64,000 bases of DNA from Siphonodentalium dalli (taxonomy: Eukaryota; Mollusca; Scaphopoda; Gadilida; Siphonodentaliidae): the NCBI GenBank assembly GCA_032622095.1, contig CP136064.1, forward strand, positions 6,749,512 to 6,813,511, written 5' to 3'. The notes beneath the pieces are model-generated. The model ran no database searches, was not told the origin of the DNA, and saw only the letters and a program-made list of their open reading frames with translations. Below, in pieces: positions 22,424 to 35,228 of this stretch; the first letter of the stretch is position 1; every line of letters starts with the position of its first letter. Position numbers and translations under genes: made by a program.

Positions 22424-23563
22424 TCTATATATATATTTTGAGAACTACGTATATATGTGTGTATATATGTATGTGGGTACTTCATAGAATCCAAAACGCG
22501 TGTACAGATTGAGCTCAAATTTCGTATGTAAGTGTAAAATCACACCGACACGGCCGTGGTCGCGTTTTGAAGAAGCTCAGAGCACCGTTTCTCCAATCAC
22601 AAATCACCGCAATCGGCACTTCGGGGTTAATTGATATTCGCTCGCGATCCAAGAGGAGTAACTCTACATTTTGTTATATCTGTATATGTATATTTTTATA
22701 TCCATATTCACTTCAAACTGCTGAACCCGTTGAGCCAAAACTTGCTAATACCTCGCAAAATATAGAATTTACATTTTCTCATATATACATTTCTTGTTAC
22801 GGCTGAAAATCTTAGTCTATTTTCAATACATTCATATAAACAAGCTCTAAACTTACACCCCTCGATTCCTGCTAACTGACGCAGCTATATGGCCACTGCC
22901 CCAAACCGTGAACGCCAACGACATTGTTGGCGAGAAAATAGCCCCCAAGCCGTAAATATCAACAACAACGACATTGTTGGCGAGAAAATAATTAGTTAAA
23001 ATTACTAAATACACGCAATCCTATTTTCCATTTTCGGCAATGTGAGATTTTTCGGGGAGCCGTGATGCCAACAACAACGACCCGAAGCCCTGAATGCCAA
23101 CAACAACGACATCATCGGATCAGTTTTTTAAGTGAATCCGCGAGGCACTGCGATACGTCCCGAATCTGACGGGACTTCCACTGCCCAAAACAGTGAACGC
23201 CAACGACATTGTTGGCGAGAAAATAGCCCCCAAGCCGTAAATATCAACAACAACGACATTGTTGGCGAGAAAATAATTAGTTAAAATTACTAAATACACG
23301 CAATCCTATTTTCCCTATACGGCAATGTGAGATTTTTCGGGTAGCCCCGAGCCGTGATGCCAACAACAACGACCAGAAGCCCTGAATGCCAACAACAACG
23401 ACATCATCGGGTCAGTTTTTTTTCCGCCCGATGTACCTTAAATCATACCTCTTTTAGGGAGGGTACAATAATTTCTCTTAAAAAAGGCACGATTAACTCA
23501 TTGAAAAGCGAAAAAAATGTCATGTTTCGGACCAACGCCGCCAGTGGCGGGCTAACCTGCTAG
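22424..23563 (+). mobile_element. Helitron-like element, family B, complete (1140 bp)
   Basis: It is inserted A|T: starts TCTATATATATATTTTGAG at 22424 and ends with a hairpin (CGCCGCCAGTGGCGGG, about 23537-23552) and CTAG at 23560-23563 followed by T. The interior has a direct duplication of about 170 bp (near 22891 and 23178) containing CGACATTGTTGGCGAG, plus 'caacaacaacgac' repeats. No Rep or helicase is encoded. It sits in lectin intron 2. Confidence 0.75.
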
Positions 23564-23943
23564 TTAAAATATATTTTAAAAAATGAGAAAGGGCCTAAAA
23601 TATAGCCATGGTGCACCCACGAGGCAACAGGTTGAAAGCTAAATAATTAAAGTAATTAATAGACATTAACACACGATGTTCTCTATTTTGGAGATAATCT
23701 TCCAACCATGCGAGCAGGGAGCCAGTTACTCCACATTGTTTCAATTAAAAACGTAATCCTTTGTACTAGACTCTCTTAAAAACTTTAGATACATCACAGA
23801 ATATCGCACAAGTAGTTAGTTTTCTATCAAGAGCCTGCGTCAGAGAATGGTATACCTCGAAAAGCTGATATGTAGTAGAATCCAGATTTAAATTTGTATA
23901 AAAGGATATTATCAACGTGAGGCCGATCACTTTCGGCGGATGT

Positions 23944-24289
23944 TTAACCCTTTACCCAACAAACCGACCAAAAACGCCCAAATAAAGCTTCAACAACCTA
24001 AAATATCTTGGGTCTGTCTCAATAAAACCATACAAATATGGATATCACTGGAACCGGCTCATTGACCACATTGTGATGGTTATAGTTATGTCCTGTGCCA
24101 ATGCATTCTCTTATATATGCGAGTCGACCATAGGTCGCCCCGCATATATAAGAAAATGCATTGGCCAAAAAAATATTTTTAATGTGTTAAGCCAATGCAT
24201 TCTCTTATATATGCGAGGCGACCTATGGTCGACTCGCATATATAAGAGAATGCATTGGCACAGGGCCCTTCTGTTGGGTAAAGGGTTAA
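23944..24289. mobile_element. piggyBac-type MITE carrying a family P double palindrome
   Basis: It is bounded by TTAA at 23944-23947 and 24286-24289. Inside are inverted CCCTTTACCCAACA ends. TTAA duplication with a CCC-starting terminus is the piggyBac signature. Bases 24093-24265 hold two family P palindromes joined by only about 30 bp, the core being deleted. Confidence 0.65.
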
Positions 24290-25034
24290 CATATACCTCG
24301 TCGATAGCGATTAGCTATTTTCATAAATCCTGACCCATCCTTTTCGTGAGTGCGCGACTTTCTACAATGTACACCTTGCTATTAAGTTCACAAGTGGAAT
24401 CAGACTTATTGGGCAACTTGCTCACACAAACACAATAGGAACATGGAGTTGACATTCGAGTTCAACATATTGAGTCATTTCAACACAAATATGTCTTATA
24501 GAGTGATCAAGCTAAGTAAGCACAATCCATATTCAGACAGAAGCACCATAGCTGTTAAAGGATTATACCGGTGTAAACAATTTCAACTGAGCACGTTGCC
24601 GAAAGTTTGGTGATAGGCGGCCCGTTACTGAAATTATGCCGGTTCATGCGATTGAATATATTACATCATGGATTATGCTGTCTGAATCGTTAATCTTTCT
24701 TCACGTGACGTCACCCGAGGGACTACTAGCGACACACAATGTCAAACTTGAAAAGCTGTCGCAATTGGCTTTTATCTACCGCCACGCACTGATCGTGTAT
24801 ACAGAAATGGCTGGACCATCGGAGATGAAAATCTGCACATACGAGTAATTTGACCATGGGAATCTTACCAGGTAGGTCCCATTTTTAAAATAGTTACGAA
24901 ATTAAGAAAGTGCTAAGAAAAACCTAAGTGAGAAATATGAGGCAGATCAGAAGAAAGTGTTAGACTTATTGCATCTGATAAATATGAAGGGCAAATTTTT
25001 TCTGATCCGACCAAGCAATCGATACAAAAAACTA
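24290..25034. other. Intron 2 sequence, no recognised feature
   Basis: The 70-codon frame at 24636-24848 shows no recognised domain. Confidence 0.45.
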
Positions 25035-25300
25035 AACAAGTGAGAGTTGTGTCATCGTAAATCTGGATATGAAATATGAAAACAATCGGACAAAAAAATG
25101 CTCAAGTTATCGCGTCGGTAGCACATGCCCATGTCTGGATGCAAAGTGTTAATTATTTTTGTTAATTTTAAACCGATTATCATATCTATATACACAAAAA
25201 CTCTACAGGTGAGTGGTGTGTCATAAACCTGCACATAAAATATGAAAACGATCGGATTAAAAATGCTTACGTTATCGCGCCTGCTAGAAAGTGTCCACGC
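25035..25300. repeat. Diverged direct duplication, about 95-bp units
   Basis: Copies near 25037-25130 and 25203-25300 share 'tgtgtcat..a.tctg.atatgaaatatgaaaac.atcgga' and 'atcgcg..gtag.a.g'. Confidence 0.6.
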
Positions 25301-26189
25301 CTGACGGAAAACGACGGATGGTTGATCAGGATGTCGGTATTATGTGTACCATAAATGGTATGGATACACATAAAACAAGTTTAGATAATTGGAGGAGAGA
25401 AACGCGTTTAAATACCTTACTTTGACTGGGGAGAAGTCATATTGACCGACAGTTAGTGACTGCACGATCATTATTCTTTTGAATTTGGATCCCGTTTCCA
25501 GAATTGAGGGAACTTACTTTATTTCAAGCGACTTTTCAAAAAATAACTGGACGAGGCAATGCTTTATCTTCAGCTACACCTTGTATAATTTTACCGAAAT
25601 GCTGTCATGGCCATGAGGGTGCCTTATTCGGTTTCATACCATTAACTTTATGCTGCGTATTTGTATTGCTGTTTACCCCGCTTTGTTTCATTGTTGTTTG
25701 AACATCATTAATTAATTTTCACTTGACATAATCGGAATGCTGTCTACTATTATATTGCATGGATATTTGAGGATGGTATAATAAATTTAAAAACACACGA
25801 ACCCTTCGAGCTGTTTGTTTATATCGGTGTTAAATATGTTATTTATAATCGTTTAGTAAACTTTTTCATTTAGTTATACGCGACAAATATCGGAAGTTAT
25901 ATTCTAAATGAATTGGGGTAGTAATTTGTAATATATTACCACATTACTCCTTCATGCTGTTCGTACATATTGACGTTTAGTGAACTTTAGTCTTGGTTTC
26001 AATTTATTTATTTGCATGCGGACTATATTTGAACTGTGAATAGAGATGTTATTGAGAAAGGTCCACATTGACCATTTACATTGTTTGTTTAATATACAAT
26101 GTTTCCTTACCTAAACATCATTTTTATTTCTGTGTACGGTGCATATATCAGAATGTTATATGATTTGAAGAATGTTCCGAATTTAACTC
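25301..26189. other. Intron 2 sequence, no recognised feature
   Basis: AT-rich, no gene recognised. Confidence 0.45.
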
Positions 26190-26835
26190 TCATGGGACCA
26201 TGTTGTAATTGATCCTCATGGGGGGACATATTATAATTAGAAACATTGGACCAAATTTTAATTGACAATCATGGAACTATATTAAGTTTATGTAACACCC
26301 ATGGGACCGTAGATTAATCAACATGCACTGATGGCACCATCTTTTTATTTTAATTAACCCTCATAATGGGACCATATATTAACTTTAATAATCCTCATGT
26401 TGCCATATTTTAATTGACCTTCATGGCACTATATTTCAATTAACCCCCATCGGTCCATATTGTTGTTAACCCTCATGGGACCGTTTAATTAATCCTGCCC
26501 AGTTATTGGACCATATTTCAATTAACAATCATGGTGCCATTTTAATTAACCAACATGGGACACTATTTAATTTTAATTACCCCCATAATGGGTCCATATT
26601 TTAACTTTAATTAACCCTCATGTTACCATATTTTAATTGACCTTAATGTGAACGTATTTTAACTAACCCACATGGGACCATTTTGTATTTAACCATCATG
26701 TGACCACATTTTAATTTACCCTCATCGGACCATATATAATTAACCATATCTGGATGTGACCATATTTTAATTAACCCTCATGGAATTATACATGTATTTT
26801 AATTAACTCCCATGATATACCATATTTTCAAAGTT
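26190..26835. repeat. Degenerate tandem array, about 30-37-bp units
   Basis: The theme 'accctcatgggaccatattttaatta' recurs about 18 times with heavy divergence and length change. Confidence 0.7.
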
Positions 26836-26876
26836 GATATTAGGAGTGCATTACCTGAGGTCATTATTATGTCATA

Positions 26877-27355
26877 ACCTGCCACCGGTACACGGGGTGA
26901 TTCAGGAAGTTCGGTGTTGTTACATAATATAGGGTGTATGATGCGAGGCAGATCTAACCTGCCAGTGGTACGCGGGTGACACAAGAAGGTCGGTGTTGTT
27001 ACATACCATAGGGTGTATGATGCGAGGCAGATCTAACCTGCCAGTGGTACTCGGTGTGATCCAGGAAGGTCGGTGTTGTTACATACCATAGGGTGTATGA
27101 TGCGAGGCAGATCTAACCTGCCAGTGGTACGCGGGGTGATCCAGGAAGGTCGGTGTTGTTACATACTATAGGGTGTATGATGCAAGGCAGATCTAACCTG
27201 CCAGTGGTACGCGGGGTGATCCAGGAAGTTCGGTGTTGTTACATACTTTTGAGTGTATGATGCGAGGCAGATCTAACCTGCCAGTGGTACGCGGGGTGAC
27301 CCAGGAAGGTCGGTGTTGTTACATACTATAGGGTGTATGATGCGAGGCAGATCTG
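26877..27355. repeat. 80-bp minisatellite, 6 copies
   Basis: Units start ACCTGCCAGTGGTACGCGG and end ATGCGAGGCAGATCT. Copies differ by a few bases; the first (ACCTGCCACCGG) is the most diverged. It follows the previous array directly. Confidence 0.95.
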
Positions 27356-27874
27356 GCGATATCATAGGAGCTATGGAGAATGTGATTAAAACGTACTAGC
27401 TGTTTGTGTACCGGTTAGACTTTTACAAGATGTATGTATTCACGGAAGAATAATCGCGGTCTGATTGTAGCAGTATGTTATTTTTATGACCGCGTTAATT
27501 GCTTTATTAATTTGTTTAGGAGTGAACAATGGCTTGGTCACTATTGCAGATTTTATTGCTGAAACAAAATGCATAAAATAACAGCTAACATGTTGATGAA
27601 GTGTGTCTCAGTTGGAATGTAGACTAGTAGGTCGTATTAGTATCAAATTATTAGATTTTTATGTCCGCGTTAAGAGGCTTTCTGCATTGTGAGGTGAATG
27701 AAAACCCTTCAGTGATAAGCCGTATTTGTTGTGTAATAATTTGAAGGATTTGTTGTTTTAACTGAATTCTGAGGTGATGCATTCGCCAAACCAGTATATT
27801 ATATATTATATATATGTCTAATAATATAACCTCGAAGGCTTCACCATTTATGACTATGTTTTTCTTGTACTTAC

Positions 27875-28046
27875 TGTTCTAGAGTCAAAGCAAAATCCAT
27901 GTCATTTCGGTCTTCAATTTGCATGAGTTGCCCGTTCTGATTTTCACAATCATCACGTGCATCATCCCACACTTTCGGCACTTCGTAGAATCTTTTCACG
28001 CACAGCTGACGTTTGGCATAAAACACCCATCCAGATTGGCATATCC
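27875..28046 (-). CDS. Lectin gene exon 2: N-terminal half of C-type lectin-like domain
   Basis: The exon is bounded by an acceptor ending TTGCAG (AG at 28048-28047) and a consensus GTAAGT donor (GT at 27874-27873). It holds 2+168+2 bases. The translation opens CQSGWVFYAKRQLC, the usual start of a long-form C-type lectin domain with its extra N-terminal disulfide (C23-C36). It continues with the helix-1 pattern W-D-D-A-R-x-x-C (C54) and G-Q-L-M-Q-I, then the acidic and aromatic start of helix 2 (about residues 66-75). Family knowledge pairs C54 with the last conserved cysteine in exon 3. No stop occurs in frame. Lectin exons commonly end near helix 2, as here. The other frames give nothing recognisable. 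Confidence 0.9.
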
Positions 28047-29970
28047 CTGCAATGATGCAGATCGGGATATTTGTAGTTTGGATCTTGATTAAGCCTCAAA
28101 GCCAGAATGCCGACCTCTGATTGATTTGTTTATTACCTACCTATTCTGGAGACATTTCTACTACTATAATGAAGATGGTAATATGTTCAATACTATAAAT
28201 GCGTTGACCTGTTTGGTTCGCAGGGTGTTCAGCTTTATGCATTCGCATTAGAGAAAAAAAAAGAATAATTTTGAAAGAAATTTGTCTCATGTATAAAAAT
28301 ATCGGGAGTTACTTCATTTTTTAATTTAGAAAAGTTGTTATTATTAATTTCGAAAGGTTTATATAACTGTCGCAATTTTCGACTGCGACAGACAATTTAT
28401 ATTTGCCACCTTTGGAATCAATATGCATATTTAATACTAAAATATGTGTATGAGCCAAACATAACTGATCACGTTACATGATGCTATAGAATGCGAAGAC
28501 GAGTGCCATTTGCTTCTCATGATTAAATAGTTCGATCGTGTATATATATGTACTGTGTGGCAATTTACTTATCTTGAATGTCTGCGATAGTGTTCAATTG
28601 AGATTGACATAACAACATATATGAATCCAGTTTGAAATAAGATTTCAAAACAATGTGAGAAAAAGCGATCAGGGCCATTTTCCTACGGAATATTCAGTGG
28701 TTTCATAAGTGTTATTTTTCCAACGGAAATTAAGTTTTCACATTGGGGTATCCACTCCCCGATACTAACTAAATATTTGGATCTAAGAAATTGGTATATA
28801 TTGAAATGAATTTCCCCAAAATCAGCCAATTTGTTGTATGTATTTCTTAATGAGAACAAAAAATAACAATCGAATAAGAGACAGACGACAAGCATATTCA
28901 TGTTCTCGATCCGAGGAAAGGAATAGCGAAACTCATCCATGCTCCGGTCTGCTTTCTTACATGCGACATATATGTATAGTCATCAAGGGCACACGCGGTG
29001 TGTAGTCCTTTTTAAAAACATCGATCAACTTAAAAGAAAAGGCTAAGCAACATGGCACTATACTTGGGCACATTTTTCTACACATTTATTTAGCTAAAAC
29101 AATGGTTATCAAAAAGAAATTCAAATTAAATTTAGTCTTCAGAAGAACAGCTATATAAAGTGGTCATTTATTTATTATTTATAAATTTGCAGAAGTAAAG
29201 TTCCAAACACAATGCAGCGCTTTATTTATATACGTTCAACATCAACCACAAACATAGAATTATTAAATTGTAAGCATATGATAAATATAATGTAGAACCA
29301 TAGGTTCTTTGGTTCGACAGCAATCGGGAAACTACAGAACGCTCGCTTTATTTTCATTTCAGATTGTGACTGAAAGTGTCATGGCCAGTTTCACGAAGGC
29401 AAATTACTTAAGGTTGTCTTAAGTTCAAACGCCAGTCATAAGTGCGCTTCACGAACAATGTCTTAACTTAAGATGGAAAACCTTCACAAAGACTTGTTTG
29501 GTGGAAGTTCGTCATGCGTCGATATAATTACGGAAACAATTTAGCATTTCACGGACACACTAAGATCCGTTTGTTCCTCGGCTATCGATTCGAGTATGTA
29601 CTGCCTCGAATCAACAGGAAAGAAAAATCTATTTTAAACATACGCTACAAGTTTATAGCCAGCGTTCTTTGTTGAGTAGTGAATGTGAAGAACAATCATT
29701 GAAAATTCCATCAACGCAAGTAATGTTGATTTATTTGCAACAATTTCTTCGATATACTCTGCATAACCAGAATATATTTCGAATTGAATCGAAACCCAGT
29801 TGTTTGACACGTCATGTATCTGAAGTTTAGACCTAATTTTACAGTAATATATCACAAGAATACCATTAGGTGTTCACGAACTAATCATGACGACCATTAA
29901 AATGTGCAGTAATATATCACAAGAATACAACTACGTACTCAAGAACATATGTCGACCATTGACATATTCA
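28047..29970. other. Start of lectin intron 1 (3' side), no recognised feature
   Basis: Frames at 28683-28940 and 29634-29855 (minus) have hydrophobic stretches but no recognised domain or good splice context. A small inverted repeat (TGTCGCA...TGCGACA) lies near 28367-28389. Confidence 0.4.
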
Positions 29971-29972
29971 TT

Positions 29973-29973
29973 A

Positions 29974-30005
<32 letters not shown>
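29973..30005. repeat. (TA)n microsatellite
   Basis: About 16 TA dinucleotides in a row, 110 bases from the 32-bp array. Confidence 0.95.
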
Positions 30006-30008
<3 letters not shown>

Positions 30009-30115
30009 CCATAAATTTCATTCAATCCAACACTGGTTGCCAAGAGCTAAATTCAATAAGACAACGAGATCATTGGGAAATTTATGTCTCCCAACTGTCG
30101 CTGAAAAATAATTTT

Positions 30116-30966
30116 GCTGTGTGATTTAATAAGCTATTTAGCTTTGTTATGTGTGATATCATAAGATCTTTAGCTTTGTTCTGTGTGATTTCATAAGATA
30201 TTTAGCTTTGCTGTGTGTGATTTCATAAGATAGATAGCTTTCTTCCGGGTGATTTCATAAGCTATTTAGCTTTGTGCTGTGTGATATCATAAGATATTTA
30301 GCTTTGTTCTGTGTGATTTCATAAGATATTTAGCTTTGCTGTGTGTGATTTCATAAGATAGATAGCTTTCTTCCGGGTGATTTCATAAGCTATTTAGCTT
30401 TGTGCTGTGTGATATCATAAGATATTTAACTTTGTTCTGTGTGATTTCATAAGATATTTAGCTTTGCTGTGTGTGATTTCATAAGATAGATAGCTTTCTT
30501 CTGTGCGATATCATAAGCTATTTAGCTTTGTGCTGTGTGATTTCATAAGCTATTTAGATTTGTTCTGTGTGATATCATAAGCTATTTAGCTTTGTGCTGT
30601 GTGATTTCATAAGCTATTTAGCTTTGTGTTGTGTGATATCATAAGCTATTTAGCTTTGTTCTGTGTGATTTCATAAGCTATTTAGCTTTGAGCTGTGTGA
30701 TTTCATAAGCTATTTAGCTTTGTTCTGTGTGATATCATAAGCTATTTAGCTTTGTGCTGTGTGATTTCATAAGCTATTTAGCTTTGTGCTGTGTGATTTC
30801 ATAAGCTATTTAGCTTTGTTCTGTGTGATATCATAAGCTATTTAGCTTTGTGCTGTGTGATTTCATAAGCTATTTAGCTTTGTGCTGTGTGATATCATAA
30901 GCTATTTAGCTTTGTGCTGTGTGATTTCATAAGCTATTTAGCTTTGTGCTGTGTGATATCATAAGC
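30116..30966. repeat. 32-bp minisatellite array 1, about 27 copies
   Basis: The unit is about 32 bp: TGTGATTTCATAAG, CTATTTAGCTTTG, then t/gCTG. A higher-order pattern alternates 'gatttc' and 'gatatc' units, and three copies of 'agatagatagctttcttc' mark a longer repeat at the left. The same unit builds the array at 53695-54650. Confidence 0.95.
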
Positions 30967-31190
30967 GATGCAGCCATATTTACACTCACACATGCATTCA
31001 TATTGTGGAACACGAATGCAGGACGTTGGTTGGTCAAAATTACGTCACATGACGTCGCGCGCTGACCCCCAACTTGCATCCATTTTTGTGTTGACGCAAC
31101 TTGCACCGAGCCACGATAATAACGTTGGATATGGGTGCTTAAAATTCTTTTAATCTGCCAGTTGACTCAGTTAAGTGTAACTATAAGTAA

Positions 31191-31460
31191 CTAGCAGGGT
31201 TACCCGGCGTTGTCCATGCAGGTTAAAGTGACGTGAAACCATCTGTGGATATTTGGTGGGAATAGGGAATACTCTTGCTCTCAAAGTGTTACACTTATTC
31301 TCATAAATTGTATATCCAAATGGCATCACAAAACATGATTCTTACACATGGAATATAAGTAGTGGCTCACCTTGTCAGGTCGGAGTGATTATCATTTTGT
31401 TTATCGCGTTTAATCCGTCCCACCAATAAAGACGTATTTATTTATTTATTTATTTACAAC
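31191..31460 (-). mobile_element. Possible Helitron-like 3' end (reverse) plus (TTTA)n
   Basis: On the minus strand the end reads hairpin-like GCCGGGTAACC, then CTGCTAG at 31197-31191, with A before it on the plus strand, close to the family B terminus. The remainder is unknown sequence ending in (TTTA)n near 31436-31455. The 5' border is not defined. Confidence 0.4.
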
Positions 31461-32089
31461 TGCGTACAATTCAGACGTTATAGCATGAATATGAAAATCA
31501 TAACACATTAGTTCGAAAAAATAAAAGACGACAATTGTGTTCTACATATAGATGTATCAATCAATCAATTAATCTAGTTTAGCATATCTTCATGAAGATA
31601 CAGATTTAAAGATATGTCCAGGTGCTCCTCTGTTCTGGTGCTATATACTGGCTAATCATTTTCAGTTTAAAACAAATTATGTTATGCACGTATAGCAGCT
31701 ACATGTGCCCCCGCACAGCGAGATTTTAAGTTGTTTATGTTAGGCGATCAGTCTGTTCTAAAAAATGAAAGCAACTCTCTCTGCGTCGGACAGATACACC
31801 CAGATGTCAATATTGGAGGATCCTGAAAAGTTATGTGCTACGGACTGCATTTTCATTTATCTCAGAGGTAACCATATTTGACTGCACATCGTGACCACTA
31901 TTTTTGAACAGGCCTGCTTTACATTTCCATTGCTCTTGGAATTGTAACTTTTTTGTGGAAACTATATTGATTGGGACAGTTTCTTCTATGTATATGTGTT
32001 GCTAGATCATTATAGGAATGCCCTGATTTCCATCCCCATACAAATATGCCAGTTGAGAAGATATAATTGTTCAAGTGAGATTGTCGAGA
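31461..32089. other. Intron 1 sequence, no recognised feature
   Basis: AT-rich; no gene recognised. Confidence 0.45.
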
Positions 32090-33960
32090 TTGTGAAATTG
32101 GAATGACAAAAACTCCTTAGAACGACGTGGAGATGGCCTGGGAGATGACTATATAACATTGTTGGATATCGGCGAATTGAACAATCTTATAAATTCTAGT
32201 GAATCTCTATCGCCTTCCATGATCCAAACGACCCAAGTGTGATTTAATTAATGATATTACTAGAGAAGAACGTGCATGAATTTGGTGTAATCAGTGCTAA
32301 ATATATTTGTATCAACTTCGGTGCAATTCACCTCATGAATGACTTGAACCGCGCCACTTTTGTCATATCTAGACCACGTCTATTAGACTCATGCTTGCAT
32401 TATATAAAGGAGATGATTATATATAAGTTTGGTGATATCGGCAACTAAGCAAATTCTTATCATAGTTATTACACCCCCCCCCATCTCTCACACAAACGAC
32501 ACGAATTTTGCGTCTTTAAATCACGTTTATATTCCTCGTATCACGGATAAGAATAATAAATCAATTTGGTCGAAATATGCGCTAAAAATAGCCCCTCCCC
32601 TGACACCAAACAACGTCATTTTAAAAAATGTTAACCCGCACCATTATCTTACTCGTAAACGTTACCCATGTTAGACCGTCTTCGTGTCATCTCGATTGTA
32701 CCCTTAAAGTTATATATAGAACACAGACATATATTTGCAAATATTTTATTCATTGTATCATTTGAGAAGAATGTGTATGAGTTTGATGGTAATTGGCACT
32801 AAATATATTTTTATAAGTTTTTGGTTACCCTCCCGTCCCTATTTCGGACTCAGGCGGTGCCACTTTTAACAACATTAAAGCACACACTTAGACTCATTAT
32901 AGAGATGAATATATATATATAATTTATGAAAATTGGCGAGTATACAAATTCATATCAAATTTAGGGCCACCATTGCATATCTCTCACACAAAAAGCACCA
33001 ATTTGGCGCATTTAAACCACACGATTAGATTATTCGTGAATATGTATCAATCAGGTGGAAATCGGCGCTAAACATATTGTTTATCAATGTGTGTGTCCCT
33101 CTCACCGTCTAGGCACCCTGACTCTTTAAACCACACAATTAGACTCCTGATATCAAGGAGATTATTTTTGTAAGTTTGGTGCTAATCCGCGACTAAACAA
33201 ATTTTTATCAAATTCAGTGCCCACCCCACCCCTATCTTTCACCAAAGCAGAACCAATATGCGTCTTTAAAATCATACGATTTGATTTTTCATACCATGGA
33301 TAAGAATGTGTATCAATTTGGTGGAAATTGGCGCTAAAAATATTATGTATTTTGGTGCCCCTCTCCCTTTCAGTGCCCCATGACTCGAATGACGCTACTT
33401 TTGACAGATTTAAGCCACGTCATTAGACACCTCATACCATGGAGATGAATTGGTATAAGTTTGGTGGCAATCAGTGACTAAACCAATTCTTATCAGATTT
33501 AGTACACAGTACCCACCATCGCCCGCCACCAAATCTCTCATCCCAACGACACCAATTTGGCGTCTGTAAATCACACAATAAGATTCCTTTTATCATGGAG
33601 AAGATCTCAGAAGAATGTGCATCAATTTGGAGGAATTCGGCGCTAAAATCAATTTTGTGCCCCTCCCACCTCCGGGCATCCATGAAGCGACCTGGGCGAC
33701 TTTTGACATATTTAAACCTCACCATTAGATTCTTCATATTATGGGGATGATTATATATAAGTTTGGTGTCAATCGGCGACAATTTTTGTTTCGCCCCTCC
33801 CCAATTTCTACCCTTGACAACAACGGCGTCACTTTAAAAAATTCTAACCCTCGCCATTATCTTTCTCGTACACATTTACCCATAATAGATGCCCTTTTTG
33901 CCATCTAGGTGGTCCCTTGTGAATTTGTATAGAACACAGACAGACAGTCATTCACAAATA
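32090..33960. repeat. Degenerate tandem array, about 285-bp units, 6 copies
   Basis: Each unit runs through 'ctctcacacaa.cgacacaattt.gcgtctttaaa', 'caatttggt..aaat.ggcgctaaa', 'gcc.c.tttga', and 'gagatgattatatataagtttggtg'. Starts of the 'tctcaca' part are near 32480, 32978, 33235 and 33535. The copies are old and differ by indels. Confidence 0.65.
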
Positions 33961-34266
33961 TAGATATACATGGATGTTATTGTGTTGCATTCCATAGAGT
34001 AAGGATGCAGTAGAGTCGCTTATGTCCGATTTTTGGCTCCCGTGGGAAATTCATGAACAAACAGTATATGGTCTCTACTTCAGAACAAAATTTGTTAGAC
34101 ACCCTGGGGTCGCGACTGGGTGGTAATAAGACGTCACAAAGATGGCCGCCATGCTCATTTTCTTAAGTTCGCTAGTGTTGGATTTCATGATAAAAATATA
34201 ATGGTGATATAAAATATATGACAATCCTTTTGTACAGTGCATCCATTTAGTGACGCCATTTTATAA
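33961..34266. other. Intron 1 sequence, no recognised feature
   Basis: Nothing recognised. Confidence 0.45.
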
Positions 34267-34772
34267 TCTCATATATATTTTGAAGACCTCTGTCTGTCTG
34301 TCTGTTTGTCTGTTTGTCTGTCATTAATACAAATCTACGATTCTCGACCGATCGGGACGAAACTTGGTACGTGTGTGTAGTTTGACCAGGCGGTGGTCGT
34401 TGTCGTATTGGCGAGCCCGTGCGACGCCCGTGCAGCGCATGCGCAGACGAGATCTCGGAAACGGGTGAAGCTATCGACTTGAAATTTCGTATGTGAATGC
34501 ATCTTGCCCCGGATACAAATATTATCGGGTCGCCGAGCCCGTGCGACGCCAGCTTCGCGCATGCGCAGACGAGATCTCGGAAACGGGTGGAGCTATCGTC
34601 TTGAAATTTGGTATGAGAATGTATCTTGCCCCGGATACGAATTTTATCGGGTCGCCGAGCCCGTGCGACGCCAGCTTCGCGCATGCGCATACCAGATCTC
34701 GGAAACGGGTAGAGCTATCGACTTGAAATTTGGTTTTTGAATAGCCCGGACAACGTCGGGCTCATCGGCTAG
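34267..34772 (+). mobile_element. Helitron-like element, family A, complete
   Basis: It starts A|TC at 34266-34267 (TCTCATATATATTTTGAAG), followed by a TCTG-rich stretch. It ends with the hairpin (AGCCCGGACAACGTCGGGC) and CTAG at 34769-34772. Inside are two to three direct copies of a 135-bp unit with GATCTCGGAAACGGGTGG and GCGCATGCGCAGAC. Confidence 0.75.
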
Positions 34773-35152
34773 TCTCATATATATTTTGAAGACCTCTGTT
34801 TGTCTGTATGTTTGTCTGTATGTCATTGATACAAATCTACGATTCTCGACCGATCTGGACGAAACTTGGTACGTGTATGAAGTTTGACGAGGCGGTCGTC
34901 AACGTCGTATTGGCGAGCCCGTGCGGCGCCCGCTTCGCGCATGCGCAGACGAGATATCGGAAACGGGTTGAGCTATCGACTTGAAATTTGCTATGTGAAT
35001 GTATCTTGCCCCGGATACGAATTTTATCGGGTCGCCGAGCCCGTGCGACGCCAGCTCCGCGCATGCGCAGACCAGATCTCGGAAACGGGTGGAGCTATCG
35101 ACTTGAAATTTGGTTTTTGAATAGCCCGGACAACGTCGGGCTCATCGGCTAG
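34773..35152 (+). mobile_element. Helitron-like element, family A, complete
   Basis: It starts TC at 34773 immediately after the previous CTAG and ends CTAG at 35149-35152. At 380 bp it is almost the same length as copies 2 and 3 of the reverse array at 11.7-12.5 kb. Confidence 0.75.
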
Positions 35153-35174
35153 TCTACTATATATTTTGAGAACT

Positions 35175-35228
<54 letters not shown>

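Noticed and set aside
24073-24333. Frames with C-A-N-A-F-S-Y-I-C-E-S-T-I-G-R in several places (18.4, 18.8, 24.1, 54.9 and 59.2 kb)
   Set aside because: These are readings through the family P palindrome, which is open on both strands and gives the same peptide pattern in each copy.
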